Source: Ruminococcus sp. (GTDB lineage Bacteria > Bacillota > Clostridia > Oscillospirales > Ruminococcaceae). From it: 63,455 nt of DNA. A model generated the notes under the pieces. It worked only from the letters and a program-made list of their open reading frames with translations, was not told the origin of the DNA and ran no database searches. Both the position numbers and the translations under genes were made by a program. Shown piece after piece: positions 42,107 to 51,848 of this stretch; the stretch's first letter is position 1, and each line of letters opens with the position of its first letter. Location of the stretch: the NCBI RefSeq assembly GCF_016287535.1, contig NZ_JAEFAJ010000015.1, positions 1 through 63,455 of the forward strand, given 5' to 3'.

Positions 42107-43246
42107 TCAGTCCTCTTCATCATTATCATCGTCATAAGAATCACCATATTTTTCAGCCATACGTCTTCTTGCTTCCTTCAGCTTATCACGGTTCTGCTTG
42201 TTCTGTTCAGAACGTGACATACCTTTATTTTTACCGGAAGAAGAATTGTTCTGATCATTGAGAGCATTCTGCTGCTCCATCATTTTCTGCATGAATGACT
42301 TCTTATTCGGATGTTTTTCTGCATAGATTTTTGCTTTTTCTTTTTCTTTTTCATTTATAACCTTTACACGCTCGGGAGAGAAGTAGCAGTTAAGCGCAAA
42401 AGTTATGATAAACATGAATACTGACTGGCATATCCAGTAAAAGCCTATACCTGCCGGAAGTCCGAACGCAAATATAACAGATATGACAGGCATTGCAAAT
42501 GTCATAACGGTAATGCATCCGCCGCCGGGAGCATCTACAGGATTCTGCTTTTTCTGATACATCTGAGTGTAAACAGATATCAGGAGCTGTGAAAGACCTG
42601 CAAGGAAGGGGATAGCGAAGAGTATAACAGCTTCTTTTGTCCATGCTTCCGGGTGGAGTGAAGGAGTCTTTCCGAGATTTGCACCGAAAAGTGTGAATTT
42701 TTCATTGAACTCAGACACTTTTGAAAGGAAATTCTCACCGAGTGAAGAATACTTATCGCCGTGATTGCTGAGGTGCTCCATGGTAAGGAGCTCACATCTC
42801 ATATTTCTGGTGCCGTTCTTTGCAAGCTCAGCGATGTCAGCGCCTGCAATCGAAACAGCGTCCTGTATAACATATTTTGATATATTCAGGATATGGGTTA
42901 TAGGCTTGTAAATAACCTCGATAACTCCGAAGAGTATGAGCATCTGTACCAGCATAGGAAGACATGATGAAAAATTGTTTATACCTTCCTCCTGAAACAG
43001 CTTCTGCTGTTCCTCCTGGAATCTCTGTGGATTGTTTGCGAAGCTCTTTTTCAGCTTCTGCAGCTTAGGGTTAAGAAGATTTCTTCTTGCTGCGTCCTTC
43101 TGTGTCTTGTAGCTGACAGGAAAGAGCAGTATCTTTGTAACCAAAGTAAACAGTATTATCGCGATAGCATAGTTATTGCAGATCGCATAGATAAGTCTCA
43201 TAAGGTAGCCGAGAGGCACGCCCATTAACGTATAAATTAAATTCAA
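42107..43246 (-). CDS. yidC: Membrane protein insertase YidC
   Basis: 379 residues. No lipoprotein signal is obvious; an N-terminal helix is followed by the YidC core with hydrophobic hairpins around 30-60, 105-125, 205-230 and 250-290. FPVSYKTQKDAARR, NPLxxLKK-like and PALQEEG-like regions are recognisable. The C-terminal 90 residues are charged, Lys/Glu/Asn-rich (KKSFMQKMMEQQNALNDQNN) and end in an Asp/Glu stretch, longer than in B. subtilis SpoIIIJ. It inserts membrane proteins with or without SecYEG. Confidence 0.94.
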   Translation of the reverse strand: MNLIYTLMGVPLGYLMRLIYAICNNYAIAIILFTLVTKILLFPVSYKTQKDAARRNLLNPKLQKLKKSFANNPQRFQEEQQKLFQEEGINNFSSCLPMLVQMLILFGVIEVIYKPITHILNISKYVIQDAVSIAGADIAELAKNGTRNMRCELLTMEHLSNHGDKYSSLGENFLSKVSEFNEKFTLFGANLGKTPSLHPEAWTKEAVILFAIPFLAGLSQLLISVYTQMYQKKQNPVDAPGGGCITVMTFAMPVISVIFAFGLPAGIGFYWICQSVFMFIITFALNCYFSPERVKVINEKEKEKAKIYAEKHPNKKSFMQKMMEQQNALNDQNNSSSGKNKGMSRSEQNKQNRDKLKEARRRMAEKYGDSYDDDNDEED

Positions 43247-43263
43247 TATTCATCCCTCTTAAA

Positions 43264-43542
43264 TCATTTGTTCTCTTCTTCACCGTAATCAGGATCGGTG
43301 AAATCATACTTTTTTACTCTGAAAGTAAATTTTTCCGGAACATGGTCTATACCGCCCATTGACCACGGATTGCAGCGGAGCAGTCTCCATGCGGCAAGAG
43401 CAGAACCTCTTATCACGCCAAAACGTTTTACAGCATTCAGAGCATAGGTGCTGCAGGTAGGGTAATATTTGCATTTAGGCGGAAAAAGCGGAGAAATGAA
43501 TTTCTGATAGAACCGAATCAATATCAAAACAATATATTTCAT
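43264..43542 (-). CDS. yidD: Membrane protein insertion efficiency factor YidD
   Basis: 92 residues with the conserved YidD core: [35 protein letters not shown] and [16 protein letters not shown]. It is a small amphipathic helper for YidC-dependent insertion. Its ATG overlaps the rnpA stop (ATGA). Yidc follows 17 bases behind. Confidence 0.96.
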   Translation of the reverse strand: MKYIVLILIRFYQKFISPLFPPKCKYYPTCSTYALNAVKRFGVIRGSALAAWRLLRCNPWSMGGIDHVPEKFTFRVKKYDFTDPDYGEEENK

Positions 43543-43907
43543 ACACGTTTATTCTTTACGTCAAAGCTTCTGAACATCTTATTTATGTCATTCACTCCGT
43601 ACTTGTCCATATAGCCGCAGTACTCATCTGATTTTATACTGCATATAGCAGCTCTTGCCACTATGACGATATCCATTCCCACAGGCATATTTACCTCCGA
43701 ATTACGATAAGCAAGGCGGATAAGTCTTTTGGCTCTGTTGCGGCAGACAGCATTCCCTACTTTTTTTCCTGCGGTTATACCGAGGCGGTTGAAGGGCTTG
43801 CCGTTAGGTCTGACGTATATCACAGAATATTTTGAAGCGGCATATCTACCCTTTTTATACAGGGTAAGAAAGTCCTTATTATCGTTCAATATTTCCGTAT
43901 AAAGCAT
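43539..43907 (-). CDS. rnpA: Ribonuclease P protein component
   Basis: 122 residues from the ATG with GCAGGTG upstream; a longer frame starts at 43946 inside the terminator. The RNase P signature [18 protein letters not shown] is complete. It binds the RNase P RNA to mature tRNA 5' ends. It is separated from rpmH by a terminator-like hairpin, so read-through or a second promoter must feed it. Confidence 0.95.
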   Translation of the reverse strand: MLYTEILNDNKDFLTLYKKGRYAASKYSVIYVRPNGKPFNRLGITAGKKVGNAVCRNRAKRLIRLAYRNSEVNMPVGMDIVIVARAAICSIKSDEYCGYMDKYGVNDINKMFRSFDVKNKRV

Positions 43908-43940
43908 ATTTGCACCTGCATACAGTGTCCTAACAAAAAA

Positions 43941-43966
43941 GACCACAAAATAAAGATTTTGTGGTC
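43941..43966 (-). terminator. Hairpin between rpmH and rnpA
   Basis: Perfect 11-bp stem GACCACAAAAT/ATTTTGTGGTC with a 4-base loop and T-run on the minus strand. It probably lowers rnpA transcription relative to rpmH. Confidence 0.85.
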
Positions 43967-43973
43967 AGCCTCG

Positions 43974-44108
43974 TCAGTGAGTTAATCTTGCTCTGCCCTT
44001 AGATCTTCTACGAGCTAAAACCTTTCTGCCATTCTTGGTAGCCATTCTCTTCATGAAGCCGTGCTCCTTCTTTCTGTGGAGCTTCTTAGGCTGATATGTT
44101 CTTTTCAT
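43974..44108 (-). CDS. rpmH: Ribosomal protein L34
   Basis: 44 residues, the standard L34 length, read directly from the minus strand: it starts [19 protein letters not shown], contains [14 protein letters not shown] and ends in LTH. GAGGAGGA lies before the ATG. It is a basic 50S protein. A consensus promoter lies at 44216-44244, divergent from dnaA, as in most bacteria. Confidence 0.97.
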   Translation of the reverse strand: MKRTYQPKKLHRKKEHGFMKRMATKNGRKVLARRRSKGRARLTH

Positions 44109-44215
44109 ATTCAGTGTCCTCCTCTCTTCGGATCATATACAAGAGCCGTCCTAATAACAGCTCTGAGCATTTTAAATTGCGCACAGAGACACTTCGCCCT
44201 GCATTACACTAAATC

Positions 44216-44244
44216 ATTATATATTAAAAATGCCTCTGTGTCAA
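44216..44244 (-). promoter_or_regulatory. rpmH promoter
   Basis: Minus strand TTGACA (44239-44244) and TATAAT (44216-44221), spacer 17 bp. Confidence 0.9.
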
Positions 44245-44395
44245 GCAATTCGGGAAATTTTTTTATCCCTGTCTGTATTTTCAGTTTTTTTACCAATATA
44301 TCTTAAACTTTAAGACTTGAAATTTCAACACATTGTCTGATTTTTATTTTTACGCCAAAAAATATCATTTCTGTGCTGCCGCCGGTTTTAATGAC

Positions 44396-44483
44396 TATTT
44401 CACAATCGTTATTCAACTTTTTCACAGGCTAAGTATAGAGTTCTGTGAGACTAATTTTTTATTATTCAACACAGTTTTCAACA
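44396..44483 (+). other. oriC, DnaA-box cluster upstream of dnaA
   Basis: Five boxes on one strand: TATTTCACA (44396), TTATTCAAC (44409), TTTTTCACA (44418), TTATTCAACA (44462) and TTTTCAACA (44475). They are near TTATCCACA and suggest a local consensus TTNTTCAACA. The rest of the gap 44109-44643 is AT-rich and carries the two divergent promoters. Confidence 0.8.
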
Positions 44484-44544
44484 ATATGTCAATTTACGTG
44501 TTAAAAAACCATTCATTTTTTAAATACTTGACAGTGAAATTAGC

Positions 44545-44573
44545 TTGCATTTCAGAGCCGTTTATGATATAAT
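44545..44573 (+). promoter_or_regulatory. dnaA promoter
   Basis: TTGCAT (44545-44550), 17-bp spacer, TATAAT (44568-44573), immediately downstream of the DnaA boxes, which suggests autoregulation. Confidence 0.75.
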
Positions 44574-44643
44574 GTTCTTATATATTAAATAGGAGAGTAT
44601 GGATTTTTTCTCCAATAAAACTTACAATCATTCGGAGGTTTCT

Positions 44644-46014
44644 ATGAATTCATTCGACGAGGTTTTCGAGACAGTGAAGGGTTACTGCCTTGAAAACGGA
44701 AAAATACCAGAAATAGGTATAAAAACATGGATCGATCCGCTCGTTCCGGTTACTTTCAACGGATCTGAAGCTATTTTCAGCGTTCAGACAGATTTTCAGA
44801 AGAATATCGTCATGACTACATATAACGACATCCTTAAAGACGCTTTCTTCAATGTTCTCGGACTCAATGTCAATATCGTCATCAATGTTGAATCAGACGA
44901 GCCGGAAAAGATAAAAGTACCTACTGACGCGGAGCTCGAACAGAAACACGCAGAATTCGAGCAGTCATATAAATTCGCTAACTATGACTATACCTTCGAT
45001 ACCTTCATCGAGGGACGTTCAAACGAATTTGCACTTGCCTGCAGCAAATCAGTTGCGAAGAACTGCGGCTCAAAGGCAGTTCCCGATTATAATCCGCTGT
45101 TTATCTACGGTCCGTCGGGAATGGGCAAGACTCACCTTATAACAGCTATCGCAAACGAGGTAAGAAAGAATCATCCCGATTTCAATATCGTTTATGTTAC
45201 CAGCGAGACCTTCGGAAGCGATCTGGTAAGCGCTCTCAACAAGAGCTCAATATCCGATTTTCACGACAAGTACAGAAACGCGGATATTCTCCTCATAGAC
45301 GATATCCAGTTCTTCTCAGGAAGAGAACGTATGCAGGAGGAGTTCTTCCACACCTTCTACAAGCTGCATCAGGAGGGCAAGCAGATAGTTATCACATCTG
45401 ATAAACCGCCAAAGGAGCTGCTCACCCTTGAAGAGCGTCTCCGCACACGTTTCGAGGGCGGTCTGATAGCTGATATCTCAGCTCCTGACTATGAGACAAG
45501 ACTTGCTATCATAAACAGAAAATCCGAGCTTTTAGAGCTGAAAATGCCAAGTGAGGTAGCTGAATTCATGGCAAACCGCCTGAAATCAAATATCCGTCAG
45601 CTTGAAGGCGCTGTTGTACGTCTGAAGGCTCTCAATCACTTCGCAGGAAGCCCCATAACCATATCAATGGCTCAGAGCGTTATCCGCGACGTGCTCACAG
45701 ACGAGCAGCCTATCCCGATCACAGTTGAGAAGATAATCTCAGAGGTATCAACAGTATACGGAGTATCTCCCGACGATCTCCGTTCAAGCAAGCGTTCGGC
45801 TCAGATATCAACTGCCCGTAAGGTAGCTATATATGTTGTCCGTGAGATAACTCAGATGCCCCTTGCTTCCATAGGTACGGAGTTCGGAGGCAGAGACCAC
45901 TCAACTATAGTTTATTCGGTAACAAGCGTAACAGAGTCTATGGAAAAGGACAATAACCTCAAAAATCTTGTAAACGATATCATAAAAAATATCAAGGATA
46001 AGAGCAAGGTCTGA
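44644..46014 (+). CDS. dnaA: Chromosomal replication initiator DnaA
   Basis: 456 residues from the ATG behind GGAGG; an ATG at 44599 has its GGAG too close. Domain I (1-80) begins NSFDEVFETVKGYCLENGKI. Domain III has Walker A GPSGMGKTH (from residue 156), Walker B ILLIDDIQFF and the sensor motifs. Domain IV ends with the DNA-binding signature GGRDHSTIVYSV. It opens oriC on both sides of its own gene. Confidence 0.98.
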   Translation: MNSFDEVFETVKGYCLENGKIPEIGIKTWIDPLVPVTFNGSEAIFSVQTDFQKNIVMTTYNDILKDAFFNVLGLNVNIVINVESDEPEKIKVPTDAELEQKHAEFEQSYKFANYDYTFDTFIEGRSNEFALACSKSVAKNCGSKAVPDYNPLFIYGPSGMGKTHLITAIANEVRKNHPDFNIVYVTSETFGSDLVSALNKSSISDFHDKYRNADILLIDDIQFFSGRERMQEEFFHTFYKLHQEGKQIVITSDKPPKELLTLEERLRTRFEGGLIADISAPDYETRLAIINRKSELLELKMPSEVAEFMANRLKSNIRQLEGAVVRLKALNHFAGSPITISMAQSVIRDVLTDEQPIPITVEKIISEVSTVYGVSPDDLRSSKRSAQISTARKVAIYVVREITQMPLASIGTEFGGRDHSTIVYSVTSVTESMEKDNNLKNLVNDIIKNIKDKSKV

Positions 46015-46019
46015 ACTGT

Positions 46020-46260
46020 TTAAAAAGTTGAAAACTGCTCATTTAACACAGTTTTCAACACAATGTTTAAAACTGTGTTTGGTAAGACCAATCTGAAATT
46101 TCATGTTCATTAGTCTAACCATTTCACAGCTGCTGAAAAAATATAATTTAATTTCAACACAGTAAATATTCAACACTTAACAGGGTTGTGAAATAAAATA
46201 TAAAATATTATTACAAATAATCCGTTTCCACTTTTTTCTCAACTATTTTTCAGTTTCAAC
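46020..46260 (+). other. oriC, dnaA-dnaN intergenic boxes and AT-rich DNA
   Basis: The 459-base gap 46015-46473 has no gene. Boxes: GTTGAAAAC (46027), GTTTTCAAC (46051), TTTCAACACA (46152), ATTCAACAC (46169) and GTTGTGAAATAA (46184). A very AT-rich stretch at 46190-46225 (AAATAAAATATAAAATATTATT) is a candidate DNA-unwinding element. Confidence 0.75.
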
Positions 46261-46473
46261 TCAACATCAATAAACCCTTTGAACAAAAAATCAGACAGGT
46301 TAATGCCTGTTCCACAATTTCAAAAATTTCACAACAATGCCGTGTGGACGAGTTTAGCAGCGTATATCTTCAAAAATGGTCTGTTCCAACTTTTCCACCG
46401 ACACAATAACAACAACAATATAAATATTCTTATCTTAGCTTATCATGAGTTAAGTTTCACGGAGGCATATACA

Positions 46474-47577
46474 ATGAAGTTCATTTGCGATAAAACAGAG
46501 ATCAGCGAGGCAATAGGAAATGTCTCCAGAGCGGTATCACAGAAATCGACCATACCTGCTCTTGAAGGAATAAAAGTACGTGTATCCAGAGGAAGCGTTG
46601 AGCTTACCGCATATAATCTCGAAATGGGTATACGTACTTCAATAAATGCGAATACTGAAGGAGAAGGCGAATTTGTTGTAAGCGCAAGACTTTTCAGTGA
46701 GTTTACAAGACGTATGTCGGGAGATGAGATAACTTTCGACATAGATGAAAATCTTGTTATAAGCATATCCTGCAGCGCGACAGAGTGCAGCTTCCCCGCA
46801 ATGTCAGCAAGCGAGTATCCGGAGCTCCCGAAGGTCGACTCCGCAAGAAGCTTTTCAGTAAAGCAGAGCATACTCAAATCAATGATAAATATGACAAGCT
46901 ATGCTGCTTCACTCAATGAGAGCAAGCCCGTTCTTACAGGCGAGCTTTTCGATATTGAGGACGGCAGCTTCAATATGGTTGCAATTGACGGTTTCAGACT
47001 GGCGATCAGGAACGAGATGACGGACTGCACGGAGAAATATCACTTTGTAGTACCGAAAAAGGCTCTTCTTGAAGTATCTACTCTTATCAAGGACGATGAT
47101 GATAAGCTCTGCACAGTTTGTACTAACGACCGTCACATTATTTTTGAGATCGGAAATGTATTTGTTATATCAAGGCTTCTCGAAGGAGTATTCCACAACT
47201 ACAAGCTAAGTATACCCAGCGGCTGCAAGACAGAGGTGATAATCAGCAAGAGGGATTTTTCTACCTGTCTCGAACGCTGCTCGCTGCTTATCGACGATAA
47301 GAACAAGTCGCCCATACGCTGCGAGATCGGAAACGGCGTAGTAAAGGTAAGCTGCAAAACCGGCATAGGCAAGATAAATGACGCTATTTCTGCCGATATT
47401 TCAGGAGAAACTGTTACTATCGGCTTTAACAATAAACTTATCCTCGAAGCTCTCAGAGCAGCAGAGGGAGATAAAGTGCGTATCCGTTTCAACGGCGCAA
47501 TGAAGGTAATAGAGATACTTCCTCTTGAGGGAGAGAGCTTCATATTCCTGGTAATGCCGATACAGCTCAAAAACTGA
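46474..47577 (+). CDS. dnaN: DNA polymerase III sliding clamp (beta subunit)
   Basis: 367 residues from the ATG behind GGAGG; the frame is open much further upstream through oriC, but that part cannot be translated sensibly. Three clamp domains are recognisable: MKFICDKTEISEAIGNVSRA at the start, SEYPELP in the middle and the C-terminal LVMPIQLKN, a variant of the usual MPMR-like end. It tethers polymerases to DNA. Confidence 0.96.
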   Translation: MKFICDKTEISEAIGNVSRAVSQKSTIPALEGIKVRVSRGSVELTAYNLEMGIRTSINANTEGEGEFVVSARLFSEFTRRMSGDEITFDIDENLVISISCSATECSFPAMSASEYPELPKVDSARSFSVKQSILKSMINMTSYAASLNESKPVLTGELFDIEDGSFNMVAIDGFRLAIRNEMTDCTEKYHFVVPKKALLEVSTLIKDDDDKLCTVCTNDRHIIFEIGNVFVISRLLEGVFHNYKLSIPSGCKTEVIISKRDFSTCLERCSLLIDDKNKSPIRCEIGNGVVKVSCKTGIGKINDAISADISGETVTIGFNNKLILEALRAAEGDKVRIRFNGAMKVIEILPLEGESFIFLVMPIQLKN

Positions 47578-47607
47578 CGGAAAATAGCTACCGAAAGGCT
47601 GGTCATT

Positions 47608-47817
47608 ATGGCTGATAGAATAAAGATCACAACCGAGTTCATAAAGCTTGACGCACTTCTGAAGTTTGCTTCGCTTGTGGGTTCGGGCGGAGAGGCAAAG
47701 CAGCTCATACAGGACGGAAAAGTCCTTGTAAACGGAGAAGTCTGCATTATGAGGGGCAAGAAGATACGTCCCGGAGACAGGGTCGAGCTCGGCGGACAAG
47801 AGGTAACCGTAGAGTGA
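47608..47817 (+). CDS. yaaA: S4-domain RNA-binding protein YaaA
   Basis: 69 residues forming one S4 domain ([20 protein letters not shown], then [10 protein letters not shown] and RPGDRVEL). It is the small conserved gene between dnaN and recF in Firmicutes, with a probable ribosome-related role. The stop overlaps the recF GTG by 4 bases. Confidence 0.92.
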   Translation: MADRIKITTEFIKLDALLKFASLVGSGGEAKQLIQDGKVLVNGEVCIMRGKKIRPGDRVELGGQEVTVE

Positions 47818-48962
47818 TAATCACCTGTGCAGACATAGACGGCTTCAAGAACCTGAAAGGTATTTTCTTTGAACCGGATCCGAAATACAATATCATAGTC
47901 GGACCAAATGCGCAGGGAAAGACCAATCTTCTTGAAGCGATGTGGATACTTTCCGGCTGCAGGAGCTTCCGCGGCTCAAAGGAAAAGGACTATATATGCC
48001 TTGACGGTGAACGTATGGGCTCAAAAATAAAGCTCCTTGACAGTATCCGCGAACAGAAGATATCCTTTGAAATGACGAAAAGTGCGTCAAATCCGAAGAA
48101 TATACATCTTAACGGCGTAAAACAGAAGGGTACGAGAGCACTTTTTGACGTTTTCAAGTGCATAGCTTTTATACCGGACGATGTGGATATAATAAAGGGC
48201 TCTCCGGAAAAAAGGCGTAATTTCATAGACATGGCAGCTTCACAGCTAAACCCTGTCTTTGTGATGCACCTTAACAAGAACAATGCCATCATGAATCAGC
48301 GAAACGCTCTCCTCAAAGGCATAATGCAGGGAAATACCGACAAAAGCATACTGGAGATATGGGACAGACAGGCTTCAAAGGAAGGCGCGGTGATATCCTA
48401 TATGCGCCATGAGTATATACAGAGGTTCAACGGGATATGCGGCAGACTTTACCGCACTATTTCGGGAGGAACAGAGGAGCTTGAGCTGGAATACAAGTCA
48501 AATGTCTTCAGGCATGACGACTTTGAAAATCCATGCGGCGATGAGGCATATGAGCAGTACTACAGAAAGCTTTCGGAAACTGCCGATTATGATATCAGGA
48601 CGGGAAGCACCCATGCGGGTGTCAACCGTGATGAGATACTCATAAAGATAAACGGCGTCAGCGCCAAGGACTACGGTTCACAGGGACAGATAAAGAGTGC
48701 GGCTCTTGTTATGAAGCTGGCACAGGCTGAGCTTTATATGCAGAAGTCAAAGGACGCTCCAGTAATATTTCTTGACGATGTTATGGGAGAGCTTGACGAG
48801 AGCCGTCAGAGGTTCGTGTTTGATATTATAAAGGATATGCAGGTATTTATAACTACTCCGAATGAAAATGCGCTTCTTCCCGAAATAAAGGGAAAGGTCC
48901 TGCATATAAGCGGCGGGAGCATAGCGGAGGAGGAAGAAGATGTATCTTCACATAGGGAATAA
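47814..48962 (+). CDS. recF: DNA replication/repair protein RecF
   Basis: 382 residues with a GTG start overlapping yaaA. Walker A ([13 protein letters not shown]), RGSKEKD, the signature SQGQIKS-like region ([20 protein letters not shown]) and Walker [14 protein letters not shown] are all present. It helps load RecA at gaps. The C-terminal end overlaps remB by 23 bases. Confidence 0.96.
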   Translation: MIITCADIDGFKNLKGIFFEPDPKYNIIVGPNAQGKTNLLEAMWILSGCRSFRGSKEKDYICLDGERMGSKIKLLDSIREQKISFEMTKSASNPKNIHLNGVKQKGTRALFDVFKCIAFIPDDVDIIKGSPEKRRNFIDMAASQLNPVFVMHLNKNNAIMNQRNALLKGIMQGNTDKSILEIWDRQASKEGAVISYMRHEYIQRFNGICGRLYRTISGGTEELELEYKSNVFRHDDFENPCGDEAYEQYYRKLSETADYDIRTGSTHAGVNRDEILIKINGVSAKDYGSQGQIKSAALVMKLAQAELYMQKSKDAPVIFLDDVMGELDESRQRFVFDIIKDMQVFITTPNENALLPEIKGKVLHISGGSIAEEEEDVSSHRE

Positions 48963-49200
48963 TTATTCGGTTGATACAAGAGATGTGGTTGGAGTTTTCG
49001 ACATTGAGAACACAACTGTTGAAAAGTGTACCAAAAAGCTGCTTGAAAGAGCTGAAAAGGAACACCACTGCATATATACAACATACGAAATGCCGAAAAG
49101 CTTTATAATAACTATGAAAAACGGCAGGGAGAAGGTCTATATCTCACAGCTGTCGGCAGCAACTCTGCGGAAACGCCTTAAAGAAGGCGGCGGTTTCTGA
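48940..49200 (+). CDS. remB: RemB/YaaB-like extracellular matrix regulator (DUF370)
   Basis: 86 residues. The start [20 protein letters not shown] is characteristic of RemB; KSFIITMKNGREKVYISQLS follows. In B. subtilis it influences matrix genes, and the family forms DNA-binding rings. It overlaps recF and precedes gyrB by 94 bases; TTGAAA at 49215 and AATAAT at 49238 could be a gyrB promoter in between. Confidence 0.88.
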   Translation: MYLHIGNNYSVDTRDVVGVFDIENTTVEKCTKKLLERAEKEHHCIYTTYEMPKSFIITMKNGREKVYISQLSAATLRKRLKEGGGF

Positions 49201-49294
49201 TAATGAAAAATTCCTTGAAATTTGTTCATATATCGACAATAATCCCACAAACTGGGTAAATGACATATACAACCAAAATTATTGGAGGTAAATC

Positions 49295-51226
49295 ATGAGT
49301 CAGCAGAACAACAACTACGATGAAAACGACATACAGGTCCTTGAAGGACTGGAGGCGGTCCGCAAAAGACCCGGTATGTACATCGGTTCGACAGGTCCCG
49401 GCGGACTTCACCACCTCGTTTATGAAATAGTTGACAACTCCATAGACGAGGCTCTTGCGGGTTTCTGTACCGAGATAACTGTAGAGATACTTGAAGGCGA
49501 CGTTATCCGTGTTTCCGATAACGGACGAGGTATACCCGTAGGTATACACCCTAAGGAGGGTATCTCCGCGGCTACTGTAGTTTATACCATACTCCACGCA
49601 GGCGGTAAATTCGGCGGCGGCGGATATAAGGTATCAGGCGGTCTCCACGGCGTCGGCGCTTCAGTAGTAAACGCTCTGTCAGAATGGCTGGAACTTACCG
49701 TAAAGGACGGCGAGCACGTTTACTTCCAGAAGTTCAGGCGCGGTCACTATGACGAGGAGCTCAAAGTTATAGGTGATACAAAAGAGACCGGTACTTCCGT
49801 TATGTTCAAGGCTGACGGTGAGATATTTGAAACTACCGAATACAGCTACGAGGTGCTTCTCAGAAGGCTTCGTGAACAGGCTTTCCTCAACGCAGGCATA
49901 AAGATAATATTCTCAGACAAGCGCGACAAGGATAATATAACAGGTGAAACTCTTCACTACGAGGGTGGTATACGTCAGTTCGTGGAGCATATCCACAAGA
50001 CGAGAGAGCTTGAATCTATAAGCGGCGACGTTATCTATATCTCAGGAACTCAGGGCGATTCCTTCGCTGAGATAGCTCTACAGTACAACGACGGCTTCAA
50101 CGAGATAATCCTCTCCTTTGCAAACAATATCCATACAAAGGACGGCGGCTCCCACGAGACCGGCTTCAAGAACGCTCTCACCAAGGTCATAAACGACTAC
50201 GGTATGAAGATGGGCAAGATAAAGGACGCCAAGGATAAACTTAAAGGCGAGGATGTCCGTGAGGGACTTACAGCTATAATCTCCGTAAAGCTGACGGAGT
50301 GTGAGTTTGAGGGTCAGACAAAGGGACGTCTCGGCAATCCTGAGGTACGTCCGTTTATCGAGAAAATGGTTCAGGAAAAGCTGATGAACTTCCTGGAGGA
50401 AAATCCTGAGACCGCAAATCTCATCTTCGAGAAGAGCCTGTCAGCTCTGAAAGCCCGTGAAGCCGCAAAGCGTGCAAGAGAGGCGGAGCGTAAGAAGAAC
50501 GCCTTCGGAAACGCCTCAATGCCGGAAAAGCTTGCGGACTGCTCCGAGCGCGACAACCGCTACACCGAGATATACATCGTCGAGGGAGATTCTGCGGGCG
50601 GCTCTGCAAAACAGGGACGAGACAGGCGCTATCAGGCTATACTTGCTCTCTGGGGCAAGATGCTCAACGTCGAAAAGGCTCGTATAGACAAGATATACGG
50701 CAACGACAAGCTTGAACCGGTAGTTACCGCACTCGGAACCGGTATCGGCGAGGACTTCGACATAGAAAAGCTCCGCTACGGAAAAGTAATCATCATGGCT
50801 GATGCCGATGTTGACGGTATGCACATCAGAACTCTCCTGCTGACATTCTTCTTCCGTTACATGAGACCTCTCATAACCAACGGAAACGTATATATAGCGC
50901 AGCCTCCTCTGTTCAGAGTAGAGCGCAAAAAGAAGATATACTACGCCTTCTCCGACGAGGAAAGGGATAAGTATATCGCAGAGCTTTCCGAGGACGGAAA
51001 GTACAAGGACGTTGAAGTGCAGCGTTACAAAGGTCTTGGTGAGATGGACCCCGAACAGCTGTGGGAGACCACTATGGACCCAGAACACCGCACTATCGTA
51101 AGGATAGGCATGGAGGACGCTCTAAAGGCTGACGAGACATTCAGCATACTCATGGGCGACAAGGTCGAGCCGAGACGTCTTTTCATAGAGAAAAATGCTA
51201 AATTCGCACAGGATCTCGATATATAA
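49295..51226 (+). CDS. gyrB: DNA gyrase subunit B
   Basis: 643 residues. GHKL ATPase motifs ([33 protein letters not shown]), the transducer and the TOPRIM signatures ([20 protein letters not shown]) are intact, and the protein ends with the family motif [11 protein letters not shown]. With GyrA it introduces negative supercoils. GGAGG precedes the ATG. A membrane-protein gene separates it from gyrA. Confidence 0.98.
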   Translation: MSQQNNNYDENDIQVLEGLEAVRKRPGMYIGSTGPGGLHHLVYEIVDNSIDEALAGFCTEITVEILEGDVIRVSDNGRGIPVGIHPKEGISAATVVYTILHAGGKFGGGGYKVSGGLHGVGASVVNALSEWLELTVKDGEHVYFQKFRRGHYDEELKVIGDTKETGTSVMFKADGEIFETTEYSYEVLLRRLREQAFLNAGIKIIFSDKRDKDNITGETLHYEGGIRQFVEHIHKTRELESISGDVIYISGTQGDSFAEIALQYNDGFNEIILSFANNIHTKDGGSHETGFKNALTKVINDYGMKMGKIKDAKDKLKGEDVREGLTAIISVKLTECEFEGQTKGRLGNPEVRPFIEKMVQEKLMNFLEENPETANLIFEKSLSALKAREAAKRAREAERKKNAFGNASMPEKLADCSERDNRYTEIYIVEGDSAGGSAKQGRDRRYQAILALWGKMLNVEKARIDKIYGNDKLEPVVTALGTGIGEDFDIEKLRYGKVIIMADADVDGMHIRTLLLTFFFRYMRPLITNGNVYIAQPPLFRVERKKKIYYAFSDEERDKYIAELSEDGKYKDVEVQRYKGLGEMDPEQLWETTMDPEHRTIVRIGMEDALKADETFSILMGDKVEPRRLFIEKNAKFAQDLDI

Positions 51227-51237
51227 AGGCTGAAAAC

Positions 51238-51810
51238 ATGGAAGAAAATTACAGGCTCGAAAAGGAATACAAGGTGCCCGCGAAGCTTTTCAGCGAGGCT
51301 TACCTTGAATTCCAGAAAAAATTCGTATACCCGAAAAGCCGTATATTCACGGCATTATTCGCGGTCATTGCAGTCGCTGTTTTAATATTCGGAGCAACTG
51401 TTATGAACGACGCAACAGATAATAAGAAATATTTCACCTACCTTGCTTTTATGGCAGCCTGCGCTCTTGCGATGCGCGAATGGTATAATCCGCGTAAAAG
51501 AAGACGTAATATCACGGAGTCGGTAAGGACTCTCGGAGAGCCTGTCTACAGGATAGGCATAGCGGATAAATTCGTGGATATATCCACGGTCTCTGACGAT
51601 CTTGGAGATCTTACGGAGGAGGAAAAGGAAAACGCGCTTGATGCGGATCCTCTTCCGGAAAAGACGAGACTTGAAATAAACGAGAACTTTCAGCTACTTG
51701 AATACAGCAGCTTTTTCCTGCTGATGCCGGGAAAGGAAATGCTGTACATACTTCCTAAAGATGGATTTTCGGAAGAAGAACTGAAAACGGTCAGAGAAAT
51801 AAAAAAGTGA
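51238..51810 (+). CDS. YcxB-like membrane protein between gyrB and gyrA
   Basis: 190 residues. A cytosolic N-terminus (LEKEYKVPAKLFSEAYLEFQ) is followed by two close membrane helices (about 37-56 and 61-77) and a C-terminal domain with LLEYSSFFLLMPGKEMLYIL and PKDGFSEEEL, the pattern of the YcxB-like C-terminal domain. The function is unknown. It begins 11 bases behind gyrB and ends 38 bases before gyrA, so it is probably cotranscribed with the gyrase genes. Confidence 0.75.
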   Translation: MEENYRLEKEYKVPAKLFSEAYLEFQKKFVYPKSRIFTALFAVIAVAVLIFGATVMNDATDNKKYFTYLAFMAACALAMREWYNPRKRRRNITESVRTLGEPVYRIGIADKFVDISTVSDDLGDLTEEEKENALDADPLPEKTRLEINENFQLLEYSSFFLLMPGKEMLYILPKDGFSEEELKTVREIKK

Positions 51811-51848
51811 CGATCACGAATTAAAATAAATTCTCTCAGGAGGAAAAA

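Noticed and set aside
44528..44533. TTGACA as the dnaA -35
   Set aside because: It is 34 bp from the -10; TTGCAT at 44545 has the right spacing.
46279..46473. N-terminal extension of DnaN through the origin
   Set aside because: The extra 65 residues are unlike any clamp and cross DnaA boxes; a clean GGAGG-ATG start is at 46474.
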